Below are positions 1-7,302 of a stretch of 33,126 nt of DNA, piece after piece (position 1 is the first letter of the stretch; every line of letters starts with the position of its first letter). The DNA comes from Denitrovibrio sp. GTDB taxonomy: Bacteria > Chrysiogenota > Deferribacteres > Deferribacterales > Geovibrionaceae. The notes under the pieces are model-generated. The model was not told where the DNA came from, made no database searches, and saw nothing but the letters and a program-made list of their open reading frames with translations. The stretch spans positions 60,334 to 93,459 of the forward strand of contig PKTM01000027.1 of the NCBI GenBank assembly GCA_002869145.1, written 5' to 3'. The position numbers and the translations under genes are program-made.

Positions 1-146
1 TGGAAGTGTCTGAAAAGATAAAAACAAGAACCAGAAATTTTGCAAAAAGACAGCTGACATGGTTCAGACATATGGAAAATATAAATTACATAGATTTATC
101 AGATATTAACAAGACAAAAGGTCTTGAAGAAGGCATTTTCACTTGA
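1..146 (+). CDS. miaA: tRNA dimethylallyltransferase, C-terminal fragment (5' end outside window)
   Basis: The open frame entering from the left edge (first full codon at base 3, TGA at 144-146) ends with the motif TRTRNFAKRQLTWFRH. This matches the conserved C-terminal TRxYAKRQxTWFR block of MiaA, which adds an isopentenyl group to A37 of tRNAs reading UNN codons. Only 47 residues are visible, so the P-loop and catalytic region cannot be checked. The miaA-hfq order seen here is common in many bacteria and supports the call. Fragment only; identity rests on this motif plus context. Confidence 0.85.
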   Translation, partial: EVSEKIKTRTRNFAKRQLTWFRHMENINYIDLSDINKTKGLEEGIFT

Positions 147-226
147 ATATCTCGTAAATATCTTATAAATTCATGATTATAGTAATTAATTTTATGATTG
201 TTTCTTGATTTAGGGGGTTCTTTTGA

Positions 227-451
227 ATGAGTAAAAAGATAAACATTCAGGATGTATTTTTAAATCACCTCAGAAAGAGGCGTATTTCTGCTACTATCTA
301 TCTCGTTAACGGGGTCAAGGTAGAGGGCTTTGTAAAAGGGTTTGACAACTTTGTTGTAATCCTCAAGGATGATTCGCAGAAGATGATCTATAAGCATGCA
401 ATATCCACAATTGAACCTGCAGAAGAGATCCTTGAAATTGACATGAACTGA
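227..451 (+). CDS. hfq: RNA chaperone Hfq
   Basis: This 74-residue protein has the size and both signatures of bacterial Hfq. An Sm1 segment ([21 protein letters not shown], about residues 26-46) is followed by the Sm2 motif YKHAIST (about 55-61). Hfq forms a hexameric ring that binds U-rich 3' ends and A-rich stretches and helps small RNAs pair with mRNAs. The start follows AGGGGG with about 9 bases of spacing. There is almost no C-terminal tail beyond the Sm fold, unlike enterobacterial Hfq. It follows miaA by about 80 bases, and its TGA overlaps the next ATG by one base (TGATG), which suggests translational coupling with the DUF4416 gene. Confidence 0.97.
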   Translation: MSKKINIQDVFLNHLRKRRISATIYLVNGVKVEGFVKGFDNFVVILKDDSQKMIYKHAISTIEPAEEILEIDMN

Positions 452-1011
452 TGGTCACAGGCGGCGGTTTTAGACAAACCGGTCATATTATTTACTTTAA
501 TGCCGTACTTTTCAACAAAGATCTGGTAAAAAATCCTGATGATCTTGCAATGCCTATTTTCGGCGAACCTATTCTGAAATCACCAGAATTCGACTTTTCA
601 CACACTTCATACTATGAGCCGGAGATGGGGAACAATCTCATTAAATATTTTGCGCTTTACGACAGGGTGGAAACTCCGGACAAGTTACCTGATTATAAAA
701 AGCAAGCGGTGGCTATTGAGGATGCAAACCAGTTAGACGGCAAAAGAATAATCAATATAGACCCGGGTTATGTTGCTATGGAAAAGATAGTGGCTGCCAG
801 TACAAAAAACTTCACACATAGAGTGTATATCAGGGATAACATTTACGGAGATCTTCAGCTGTTCCGAAGAAAAGGGCGGTATGTCCCTCTGGAATGGACC
901 TTTCAAGATTATGCATTTGACTTCTCGCTAGGCTTTTTTGAAAAAGCCAGAAAAATTTTGGAAGAACGTATAGGCAAAGATGACACCTGTGGTATAATTG
1001 CTCCAAGATAA
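451..1011 (+). CDS. DUF4416 family protein
   Basis: This 186-residue soluble protein has the conserved features I associate with DUF4416. These are an FDFSHTSYYEPEMG segment near residues 47-60, a central INIDPGYVAMEKIVAASTKNFTHRVYI block (about 101-127) and the later LEWTFQDYAF motif. The family is found mainly in deltaproteobacteria-like and related lineages and has no established function that I know of. No signal peptide or membrane segment is seen. Its start overlaps the hfq stop by one base, so it probably shares the hfq transcript. A role linked to RNA or envelope biology would be guesswork. Confidence 0.85.
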   Translation: MVTGGGFRQTGHIIYFNAVLFNKDLVKNPDDLAMPIFGEPILKSPEFDFSHTSYYEPEMGNNLIKYFALYDRVETPDKLPDYKKQAVAIEDANQLDGKRIINIDPGYVAMEKIVAASTKNFTHRVYIRDNIYGDLQLFRRKGRYVPLEWTFQDYAFDFSLGFFEKARKILEERIGKDDTCGIIAPR

Positions 1012-1032
1012 TTCTTAATTACGAGAGGCTCC

Positions 1033-1350
1033 ATGAAACTCAACATCTTCTTTATTGCTATAATTGTTGGCTTGGCTGCGTACATGGTTTTTGGTCATAA
1101 CGGCCTTATCAAATACCGTGAGCTTGTGCGCATTAAAAACAACTACCAGCTTCAGCTTGAAACCACAGAAGAGAAGGTCGAAAATCTTGAAACCGAGCTG
1201 AATCAGGTAAGTAAAAATGTAGAATATCTTGAGATGATGATTAAAAAAGAACTTAGCCTGCAAAAGCCTGAAGAAGACCTTTACATTATGGAAGAACCTC
1301 TTTTCGAAGAGGATAAACCAAAAGAAGAAGAATCTGAAAAAAGCGAATGA
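1033..1350 (+). CDS. FtsB/DivIC-like septum formation initiator
   Basis: The 105-residue protein has one N-terminal membrane helix (about residues 4-20) with a very short cytoplasmic tail. Next comes GHNGLIKYRELVRIKNNY, a long heptad-rich coiled coil to about residue 75, and a segment (MMIKKELSLQKPEEDLYIMEE) resembling the end of the FtsB/DivIC fold. That architecture fits the bitopic divisome proteins that pair with FtsL. A GAGAGG ribosome site sits 6 bases before the ATG. The tail beyond residue 85 is acidic and low-complexity. The last four bases overlap the start of xseA (ATGA). Length and topology fit well; sequence identity to characterised members is low. Confidence 0.75.
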   Translation: MKLNIFFIAIIVGLAAYMVFGHNGLIKYRELVRIKNNYQLQLETTEEKVENLETELNQVSKNVEYLEMMIKKELSLQKPEEDLYIMEEPLFEEDKPKEEESEKSE

Positions 1351-2831
1351 AAAAATATACAGTTACAGAGATAACAAGAGCCGTTAAAGGACTCATTGAA
1401 AATACATTTGCGGATAATGTTGGAGTGAAAGGTGAGATTTCCAGCTTTTCACGCTCCCCAGCCGGACACCTTTATTTTGTTTTGAAAGATGAAAGGTCTC
1501 AGATAAAGTGCGTTATGTTCCGCGGAATGGCAGATAAGAACAGCGGATATGACCCAAAAAACGGAGACAGTGTAGAGGCTGTGGGGGAGATGACAGTTTA
1601 TGATGCTGGAGGAAACTATCAGCTTCTGGTGAAAAAACTCGACTATGACTCTGTGGGGCTCTTCTGGCAGCTTTTTGAAGAGGTCAAAAAGAAACTCGAA
1701 GCTGAAGGACTCTTTGATGAGACCATAAAGAAGCCTGTCCCGTATCTGCCTAAAAGAGTTGCAGTTATAACCTCACCAACTGGGGCTGACATAAAGGATT
1801 TCCTCATAACAATGAAAAACAATGGGGCTGTCTTTGAAGTTGATATATGGAGTGTTCCTGTACAGGGTAAAGATGCTGTGGTTCCTATAGTACAGGCAAT
1901 AGCGAAAGCCGGGTCCATGACAGAGAGGTACGATGCTCTGGTACTTATGCGTGGCGGAGGCTCACTGGAAGATCTGGCGGTTTTTAACTAAGAATATGTG
2001 GCAAGGGCTTTGGCGGACTGCAAAGTGCCTACCATTAGCGCCATAGGTCACGAAAGAGATATATCTATATGCGATTTTGTGGCGGATAAAAGAGTGGCCA
2101 CACCAACTGCGGCAGCGATGTCTCTTGGCGAGGGTTATGTGAACTCCGGCCGAGAACTTGACAACTGCGGCAGAAGAATAGTGAATGTAATGAACCAGAA
2201 GCTAATGAACGCCAATCAGCGGCTGGATATGCTTATGAGCGCTGTTAACGGTGCGAATCCGAAAAAGAGGATAGAAGCTGATAAAAGGCATTTGGATCAT
2301 CTGATAAAGACACTTTCTGCACAGACACTGAACAGTATCAGTGCTAAAAAAGCTCGTGTACGTGAGCTTTCAGTTTTTGTCGGAGGCATGTCTCCCAAGC
2401 TTCTTATAGATAGGCGAAAGAATATTTTAAATGATTTTGAACGAAGATTAAAGGATGCTCTGTTGACAAAGAAGCGGTCTGAAACTGAAAAGATCAGTTT
2501 TTTGACACAGAAAATTCTTAAATATACACCCGACAGAAAAACAGAAAAACTGAAGGGTAAAATTGACAATCTGACATATAGAATGTGTACGGCTGTAAAA
2601 ACTAAAGTTGCTGATAATAAAGCGATACTTGCCCCGCTGAATGCAAAACTGGAAACCCTTGACCCGGCAGGCCTGCTGTCAAAAGGTTACAGCTTTGTGA
2701 TGATGAACGGTAGCCCCGTTAGATCAGTTTTTGATGTTTCGTTGCAAGATGAGCTTGAAATAAGGTTAAATGATGGTTATATTAACAGCTTCGTAACCGG
2801 AAAGAAAGTTTCGGAGGAGAATAATGGCTAG
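1347..2831 (+). pseudogene. xseA: Exodeoxyribonuclease VII large subunit interrupted by an in-frame TAA
   Basis: One reading frame from 1347 to 2831 encodes a complete XseA-like protein of about 494 codons, broken by one TAA at 1989-1991 (codon 215). Upstream are the N-terminal OB fold (residues 1-100), the TSPTGADIKDF segment (about 142-152) and RGGGSLEDL (202-210). Directly after the stop and in the same frame come EYVARAL and [26 protein letters not shown], then the coiled-coil region and the typical C-terminal LLSKGYSFV...DGYINSFV. The family usually has FNDE or FNEE where this gene reads FN-stop-E, so one base change explains the break. The stop separates conserved catalytic-domain motifs, so neither half should work alone. 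No ribosome site precedes the GTG at 1998. The gene overlaps ftsB-like upstream and greA downstream (8 bases). No xseB is visible. It could be a real nonsense mutation or a sequencing error. Confidence 0.85.
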
Positions 2832-3297
2832 GATTCCGATTACCACGGAAGGTTATACAAGGCTAAAAAAAGAGCTTGAAAGACTGAAGACAGTAGAGAG
2901 AAAGGAAGTAGTTGCGGCTATTGCTGAAGCACGTAGTCACGGCGACCTTAGTGAAAACGCTGAGTATGATGCTGCCAAAGAGCGGCAAGGTATGATAGAG
3001 GCGAGAATAGGTGAGCTGGAAGGGAAGATCGGACGCTTTCAAGTTATTGATACATCCACAATCTCCAGCGATAAAGTTGTTTTTGGTGCGACTGTTGTTA
3101 TAGAAAACATCGAAACAGAAGAGCAGAAGACTTATAAGATAGTAGGTCCCGATGAGGCTAATATATCCAACGGAACTATCTCTATTATGTCACAGCTGGC
3201 CAGAGCCCTGGTGAACAAAAAAGTTGGGGACGAGGCGCTTGTGGTTGCTCCTGGCGGAGAGCGTGAGTATGAGATACTCGAAGTAAAATATAAATAA
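2824..3297 (+). CDS. greA: Transcription elongation factor GreA
   Basis: The protein is 157 residues, the normal length for GreA. The N-terminal coiled coil contains [21 protein letters not shown] and the conserved [25 protein letters not shown] block (about residues 33-57), whose acidic tip residues reach into the RNA polymerase channel. The C-terminal FKBP-like domain follows, ending [10 protein letters not shown]. GreA stimulates RNA cleavage by backtracked RNA polymerase. The ATG lies within the xseA 3' end, with GGAGG at about 2814-2818. A strong intrinsic terminator follows at 3328-3354, so greA is the last gene of this unit. Confidence 0.97.
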   Translation: MARIPITTEGYTRLKKELERLKTVERKEVVAAIAEARSHGDLSENAEYDAAKERQGMIEARIGELEGKIGRFQVIDTSTISSDKVVFGATVVIENIETEEQKTYKIVGPDEANISNGTISIMSQLARALVNKKVGDEALVVAPGGEREYEILEVKYK

Positions 3298-3327
3298 TCT
3301 TCATATGGTATTAATATATTAAGCACT

Positions 3328-3354
3328 AAGGCAGGATTTGTTCCTGCCTTTTTT
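3328..3354 (+). terminator. Rho-independent terminator after greA
   Basis: A perfect 9-bp stem (AAGGCAGGA / TCCTGCCTT) with the 5-base loop TTTGT runs straight into a T run. It lies 31 bases after the greA stop and ends the hfq-greA transcription unit. Confidence 0.93.
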
Positions 3355-3421
3355 AGTTCATTTAAGTCTAAAATAACACGGTCATATGTAATTTTTCACT
3401 CGTAAGTCGATATTAAAGGTT

Positions 3422-3427
3422 TATAAT
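3422..3427 (+). promoter_or_regulatory. Perfect -10 hexamer (TATAAT) before the transglutaminase-like gene
   Basis: TATAAT lies 28 bases upstream of the ATG at 3456, after the greA terminator, where a new promoter is expected. No good -35 hexamer is found at 16-18 bases, so it may be weak or need an activator. Confidence 0.45.
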
Positions 3428-3455
3428 TCTGTATATGAACTCAGGTAGGTGATCT

Positions 3456-5081
3456 ATGAGAAAGATATTATTTGTAATGTCGGTTTTGATATTAACAACG
3501 GTTCTGTCATCATACGCTTTTGAGTCTTTTGAGGAATACCTTAAAATGCAGCAGGCGGAGTATGAGAACTATCTGGAAGAGATAGACCGTGAGTTTACGG
3601 CTTTTTTGAAGCAGACATGGAAAGAGTACGAAGGGGAAGAGCCTATCGAGCTTCTGGAGGAACCGAAGCCTGTGGATATTCCAGTTGCTGTGCCAGAGAA
3701 GAAGCCGGAACCAATTAAGATCACCCCAAAACCTAAACCTAAACCTGTTATTCTGAAAGAAAAACCTGTTTCAAAACCAGAGCCAAAGCCTGAGCCTGTA
3801 AAAGATGAACCAGTAGTGGATTCTCCTAAACCAGCTCCTGCACCTGTAAAAGAGGAACCTGTCAAAAAAGAGCCGGTAAAAAAAGAGCCAGTAGTTAAAG
3901 CGCCTGAGCCTGAAGAGCCTGTTGTGCAAGAGCCTGTGGTTGTTGCTCCGACTCCAGAACCTCAGTATGTTCCGAAGCAGGAAGCAAAAGGACTTGCACT
4001 CTCTTTTTATGGACGTGAGCTTGACATACCGGTAGACAATGCCCTGAAAGCATACGCTAAAAGGCCGCTCTCATCAAAACACATAGCTGACTGGTGGGAA
4101 GCTGTGGCTGTGACAGATTATAAAAAGACACTTAAATACTTTAAAAAAACATCTGTAGACATGAAACTCGGCGACTGGTGTTATGTTAACCTTGTGGAAC
4201 GTTTCGCTGCGAAGCTTATGGGAGACGTTGCTGAGAGGAAGCTGCTTGTCTGGTTTTTTATGAATAAAGGCGGTTATGACACAAAGCTTGGCTACACAAA
4301 AGAGGGAGTTGTGAAGGTGATGGTTCCTACTGACAAGGAGCTTTATGGTGTCACATACTACACTTTTTCCGGAAAAAGATATTACGTTATTGACGTTTTC
4401 GGCAAGGTTGATAAAGTTGAGAGCTTATACACATATAAAGGAAGCTACCCTGATGCTAGAAATGAACTGGTTCTTTCGAAAATGCAAAACCCAAAGCTTG
4501 GTTTTAATGGTTTTGCGAGGGATCTGAAATTTAATTTCGATGGCAAAGATTACAAAATACAGGCAATTGCAAATAAGTTTGATATTGCCTATCTGAACAA
4601 TTTCCCACAGGCCGATCTGGCTGTTTATACAGGAGCGCAGGCTCCAGAGTGGATTGACCAGACTATTCTGCCTGAGCTTAAAAAGATTATTGAGGGCAAA
4701 AACCCGAGAGAGGCTGTTAACATTATTCTCCGTTTTGTGCAGACCGCTTTCGAGTATAAAACAGATGATGTGCAGTTTGGAAAAGAGAAATTCCTCTTTG
4801 CAGAAGAGACAGTATATTATCCATATTCCGACTGTGAGGACAGGAGTGTGTTGTTTGCATATCTTGTTGGCAAACTATTGAAACTTGATATGATAATGCT
4901 GGATTTTCCCGGGCATATTGCTGTAGCTGTTGATCTTGGCAAGTACAATACTGGTGCTGTTGTTGGGTATAAAGGTAAAAGCTTTAGCGTAACAGATCCA
5001 ACGTATATAAATGCTACAGCAGGGATGGTTATGCCTCAATACAAAGACACAAGCCCAGAAATAATTGAGCCGGAGATATAA
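3456..5081 (+). CDS. Exported transglutaminase-like (papain-fold) protein with proline-rich spacer
   Basis: The 541-residue protein starts with a signal peptide (about residues 1-21, cleavage near SYA-FE). A short helical stretch follows, then a spacer at about 70-175 rich in Pro, Lys, Glu and Val (EPV, KPKPKP and KEEPVKKEP repeats). Such spacers, as in TonB, can extend across the periplasm. The C-terminal part carries a transglutaminase-like core. YYPYSDCEDRS places the likely nucleophile at Cys460, FPGHIAVAV gives His487 and VTDPTY gives Asp514, a complete Cys-His-Asp triad. Bacterial relatives include peptidases and uncharacterised envelope proteins, so protease or cross-linking activity cannot be separated from sequence. 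A small exported protein begins 3 bases downstream and is probably cotranscribed. Fold is fairly sure; substrate is unknown. Confidence 0.75.
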   Translation: MRKILFVMSVLILTTVLSSYAFESFEEYLKMQQAEYENYLEEIDREFTAFLKQTWKEYEGEEPIELLEEPKPVDIPVAVPEKKPEPIKITPKPKPKPVILKEKPVSKPEPKPEPVKDEPVVDSPKPAPAPVKEEPVKKEPVKKEPVVKAPEPEEPVVQEPVVVAPTPEPQYVPKQEAKGLALSFYGRELDIPVDNALKAYAKRPLSSKHIADWWEAVAVTDYKKTLKYFKKTSVDMKLGDWCYVNLVERFAAKLMGDVAERKLLVWFFMNKGGYDTKLGYTKEGVVKVMVPTDKELYGVTYYTFSGKRYYVIDVFGKVDKVESLYTYKGSYPDARNELVLSKMQNPKLGFNGFARDLKFNFDGKDYKIQAIANKFDIAYLNNFPQADLAVYTGAQAPEWIDQTILPELKKIIEGKNPREAVNIILRFVQTAFEYKTDDVQFGKEKFLFAEETVYYPYSDCEDRSVLFAYLVGKLLKLDMIMLDFPGHIAVAVDLGKYNTGAVVGYKGKSFSVTDPTYINATAGMVMPQYKDTSPEIIEPEI

Positions 5082-5084
5082 TTT

Positions 5085-5366
5085 ATGAAAAAGTGTTTAG
5101 TCGTTTTTACAATCCTGCTTTTTGCCCTGACGGCTGCTGCTGAAACAGCAGAGAAAAAAGCCTTAAACAAGCGCAATGTTGATATTGCAAAACAGCTTCA
5201 TTATTATAAAGTTATTGCCACTGAAGAGAGCAATATTCTGGAAAAATATATCAAATGCCTCAATGGTGTTAATGATAAGAAGATGCTTGATATGTGCAAC
5301 AGAGCACGTCACCAGCAGTTGGCTAAGCTGCGTAGATCTCCAGCTTTGAAAAAGAAGCCGGAGTAA
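5085..5366 (+). CDS. Small exported protein of unknown function
   Basis: This 93-residue protein has a clear signal peptide (MKKCLVVFTILLFALTAAAET, cleavage near residue 19). The mature part is a highly charged, mostly helical segment with two cysteines (in KYIKCLNG and LDMCNRAR) that could form a disulfide. The tail is basic (LAKLRRSPALKKKPE). I recognise no family. It starts 3 bases after the transglutaminase-like gene, so it is likely part of the same transcript and may be a periplasmic partner of that protein; this is inference from position only. Confidence 0.7.
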   Translation: MKKCLVVFTILLFALTAAAETAEKKALNKRNVDIAKQLHYYKVIATEESNILEKYIKCLNGVNDKKMLDMCNRARHQQLAKLRRSPALKKKPE

Positions 5367-5424
5367 CAGATAAATTTCTCAGGTGAAAATATATTTCATA
5401 TTAAACCTGAGCATGAGAAGGCAA

Positions 5425-5856
5425 ATGATAAAAGAAGAAGCGCTTAAGGTTAAAAAAGAAGGCTACAACTGTGCAGAGACTGTTATGATTATGACCGGGA
5501 GGTATTATCTTCCTGAGATAAACTTTTCTTATTCTAACCTTGTTACAGGTTTCGGCGGCGGAGTCGGAAGAAGCAGACAGGAGCTTTGCGGTGCTCTCAC
5601 AGGGTGCGTTGTTGCTTTGAATATGCTGATAGGAAGAGACAGTGCATCTGTTGAAGTGGATCCTATTCATGAGAAGATTGCAGCTTTTCGTGATGATTTT
5701 ATAGCATCATTTAACCATACTATTTGCGAAGATTTACGTGAAGGCTACGAAGGTGAAGAGGCAAAGAAGATGTGTCACAATATGACCGCAGATACAGTTG
5801 TAATGTTTTTTGAGTATCTTGAATCAATTGGCATTAAGCAAAAAGAATCTTTCTGA
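5425..5856 (+). CDS. C_GCAxxG_C_C family protein (putative redox-active)
   Basis: From the chosen ATG the protein is 143 residues. It shows the family's cysteine pattern: GYNCAET near the N-terminus, LCGALTGCVVALNML in the middle, and later cysteines in TICEDLR and KKMCHNM. The glycine-rich FGGGVGRSRQELCG segment is typical. Members are often proposed to be redox-active or metal-binding, but I know of no firm function. The frame is open back to a GTG at 5383 and includes an ATG at 5413. I chose 5425 because AGAAGG sits just before it and MIKEEALKVKKEGYNCAE matches the usual family N-terminus. The gene ends just before the hairpin-rich repeat region. Confidence 0.82.
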   Translation: MIKEEALKVKKEGYNCAETVMIMTGRYYLPEINFSYSNLVTGFGGGVGRSRQELCGALTGCVVALNMLIGRDSASVEVDPIHEKIAAFRDDFIASFNHTICEDLREGYEGEEAKKMCHNMTADTVVMFFEYLESIGIKQKESF

Positions 5857-5860
5857 CAAA

Positions 5861-5917
5861 TGATGCGAAACGCAAAATAATTCATTTTGTTCAGATGGAT
5901 TATTCTGTTTAATTAGT
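5861..5917. repeat. Intergenic direct repeat, copy 1
   Basis: This 57-base unit is matched by copy 2 at 5985-6041 with 51 of 57 positions identical. It opens with TGATGCGAAACGC, contains a 12-pair hairpin (5876-5887 with 5893-5904, two G-T wobbles) and ends CTGTTTAATTAGT. It begins 5 bases after the stop of the upstream gene. It could be a terminator duplicated in place or a dispersed element. Confidence 0.85.
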
Positions 5918-6002
5918 CTCAGGACGAGACTCACGGAGCTGTTGCGAAGCAATTTAGCGTAGTGTAAGTGAAGCATCAATGTATTGATGCGAAACGCTAA
6001 AT
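5915..6002 (+). other. Hairpin-rich segment between the two repeat copies
   Basis: Several stems can be read by eye. AGTCTC/GAGACT (5915-5920, 5926-5931) closes an AGGAC loop, the same loop as the copy 2 hairpin. TTGC-GAA-GCAA is at 5942-5952. ATTTAGCG/CGCTAAAT (5952-5959, 5995-6002) encloses the near-perfect palindrome GCATCAAT-GT-ATTGATGC (5973-5990). There is no convincing coding frame. The segment lies between convergent genes, so it may be a bidirectional terminator, a small RNA or a mobile repeat. GGA motifs in hairpin loops resemble CsrA binding sites, which is only a suggestion. Confidence 0.55.
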
Positions 6003-6041
6003 AATTCATCTAGGACAGATGAATTATTCTGTTTAATTAGT
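5985..6041. repeat. Intergenic direct repeat, copy 2
   Basis: This is the second copy of the 57-base unit. Its hairpin is perfect: AATAATTCATCT (6000-6011), loop AGGAC, AGATGAATTATT (6017-6028). The unit runs over the stop codon of the SspB-like gene on the minus strand (6037-6039). Five of its six differences from copy 1 lie in the stem or loop of the hairpin; those in the stem remove wobbles, so pairing is kept or improved. Confidence 0.85.
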
Positions 6042-6441
6042 TCTTCTTCTTTGGAAAAGTCAAAACCTTACCACCTGAGTCGTTGTCTGCCGGATCATCC
6101 ATAACGTTGTCATCTCCACTTTCAGAGCGCACAACAGGTTTAAAGCTGAACATAAACTCCGGTTTTACAGGGTCATTAAAGATAGCGCTGATGGCATTCA
6201 GTGGCACGTAAAGGCTTTCCCAGCTGCCGGAGAACTTCATATTAACTGTTATGCATTCTTTTTCAAGAGATAGCTTGTCGTATGAGTGAGGGCTGAAAAC
6301 GAGCACAATGCCGTTTTTTGACTCTTCACCTAAAAGTCCGCGAGAACCTATGATAAGCTCCGGGTGAGGCATAAGGTGGACATAAAACTTTTCGTATTCT
6401 TTCAGGATTTCCTGAAATATTGTTCTTCGAAATTCATTCAT
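6037..6441 (-). CDS. SspB-like ClpXP adaptor protein
   Basis: From the ATG at 6441 the protein is 134 residues. The central part reads NGIVLVFSPHSYDKLSLEKECITVNMKFSGSWESLYVPLNAISAIFND. This fits the SspB fold, where a beta strand with FSGxxxxxxVPLxAIxAI forms the substrate-tag groove. A long acidic linker (SGDDNVMDDPADNDSGG) and a short basic-hydrophobic tail (KVLTFPKKKN) follow, like the SspB tail that docks on ClpX. SspB delivers ssrA-tagged peptides to ClpXP. The frame is open 9 codons further up, but AAAGG placed 7 bases before 6441 favours this start. It lies downstream of the exonuclease gene on the same strand. The call rests on pattern and architecture. Confidence 0.65.
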   Translation of the reverse strand: MNEFRRTIFQEILKEYEKFYVHLMPHPELIIGSRGLLGEESKNGIVLVFSPHSYDKLSLEKECITVNMKFSGSWESLYVPLNAISAIFNDPVKPEFMFSFKPVVRSESGDDNVMDDPADNDSGGKVLTFPKKKN

Positions 6442-6496
6442 TGCTAAACCTTTAAATAAATATAACACCAGATTTTACATAGTCAATTAAAATGAA

Positions 6497-7183
6497 TCAG
6501 GTGATGGAAGTCTTTTGACAAGTGCAAAGGTCTCTTGTGGTGTTAAAATCACGGCTGACCTGCGTTATCATTTTTGTAAACACCTCTGCAGTGGCCAGGG
6601 CATCCCCTAGCGCAGTGTGCCTTCCGTTGCAGGTTACACTGTATTTATCCAGAAGATAGTCAAGGCTGTAGTGCTCGTCTTTCTTTATAATAACTCTGGA
6701 ATAAATAAGCATTGTGTCCAGCCAGTCGTTCAGCATCTGACATCCGAAAGTATTCATCATCTCTTTATTTATCATCTTTATGTCAAAGTTGATATTATGT
6801 CCAACGATGATAGAATCGCCGACAAAATTAATAAAATCCGGCAAAACTTCTCCCACAGTAGGCTTGTCCTGTACCATTTCATCAGTGATGTTATGCCATT
6901 TTATAGATTCTTTCGGGATCATTTCTTCAGGATTTATGAAAGTGTTGTAAAAATCGATTATTTTAAAATTCTGCACTTTAACAGCGGCAACGTTTATAAT
7001 TCTTGCTTCGTTTATGTTTAGCCCGGTTGTTTCTGTATCCACTACAGAAAAGACGGTATTTTCCAGTTTTTCATCCAGTGTTTTACTGTGGGCTATCTTT
7101 TCGCACTTTTTGTTAACAAAAATAGATATCGGATCAGTAGGCACGCCTATGTCTGACTTTTTATTGAACAATTTACCGATCAT
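6497..7183 (-). CDS. DnaQ-type 3'-5' exonuclease (DEDDh)
   Basis: The protein has all motifs of the DEDDh exonuclease superfamily. Exo I is FSVVDTETTGLN, Exo II is IIVGHNINFDIKMIN, and Exo III is HTALGDALATAEVF with the catalytic His and Asp. The TFINPEEMIPKESIKWHNITDEMV segment between Exo I and II is typical of PolC/DnaQ-like exonucleases. At 228 residues it is a stand-alone nuclease of about the size of the DNA polymerase III epsilon subunit. It could be epsilon itself or an accessory exonuclease; sequence reading cannot separate these. I chose ATG 7183 over TTG 7198 because GGAG sits 9 bases ahead of it. It is followed by the SspB-like gene after about 55 bases. Confidence 0.88.
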   Translation of the reverse strand: MIGKLFNKKSDIGVPTDPISIFVNKKCEKIAHSKTLDEKLENTVFSVVDTETTGLNINEARIINVAAVKVQNFKIIDFYNTFINPEEMIPKESIKWHNITDEMVQDKPTVGEVLPDFINFVGDSIIVGHNINFDIKMINKEMMNTFGCQMLNDWLDTMLIYSRVIIKKDEHYSLDYLLDKYSVTCNGRHTALGDALATAEVFTKMITQVSRDFNTTRDLCTCQKTSIT

Positions 7184-7248
7184 ATAACAGGTCTCCAATA
7201 AAATGCTATTTTACTTAAGAACTATATTAAATTATTAACACAAAGATT

Positions 7249-7277
7249 GCAATATCCATTACAAAGCTTTACATTAC
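7249..7277 (+). promoter_or_regulatory. Possible sigma-70 promoter for the MATE gene
   Basis: TTGCAA and TACATT are separated by 17 bases, each matching 4 of 6 consensus positions, and end 25 bases before the ATG at 7303. The intergenic region also serves the divergent exonuclease gene. Confidence 0.35.
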
Positions 7278-7302
7278 TGCTAATTATTATTGTAGGTAAA
7301 AT

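Noticed and set aside
1989-1991. TAA recoded as a sense codon in this organism
   Set aside because: TAA ends many intact genes here, for example greA just before its terminator, so a general reassignment does not fit.
1998-2831. Independent gene starting at GTG 1998
   Set aside because: It has no ribosome site, begins in the middle of the XseA catalytic domain, and continues the frame of the upstream half, so it is the second half of an interrupted xseA.
5824-6009. Minus-strand ORF of 61 codons through the repeat region
   Set aside because: It runs through repeats and the end of another gene, has no family features, and looks like a chance frame.
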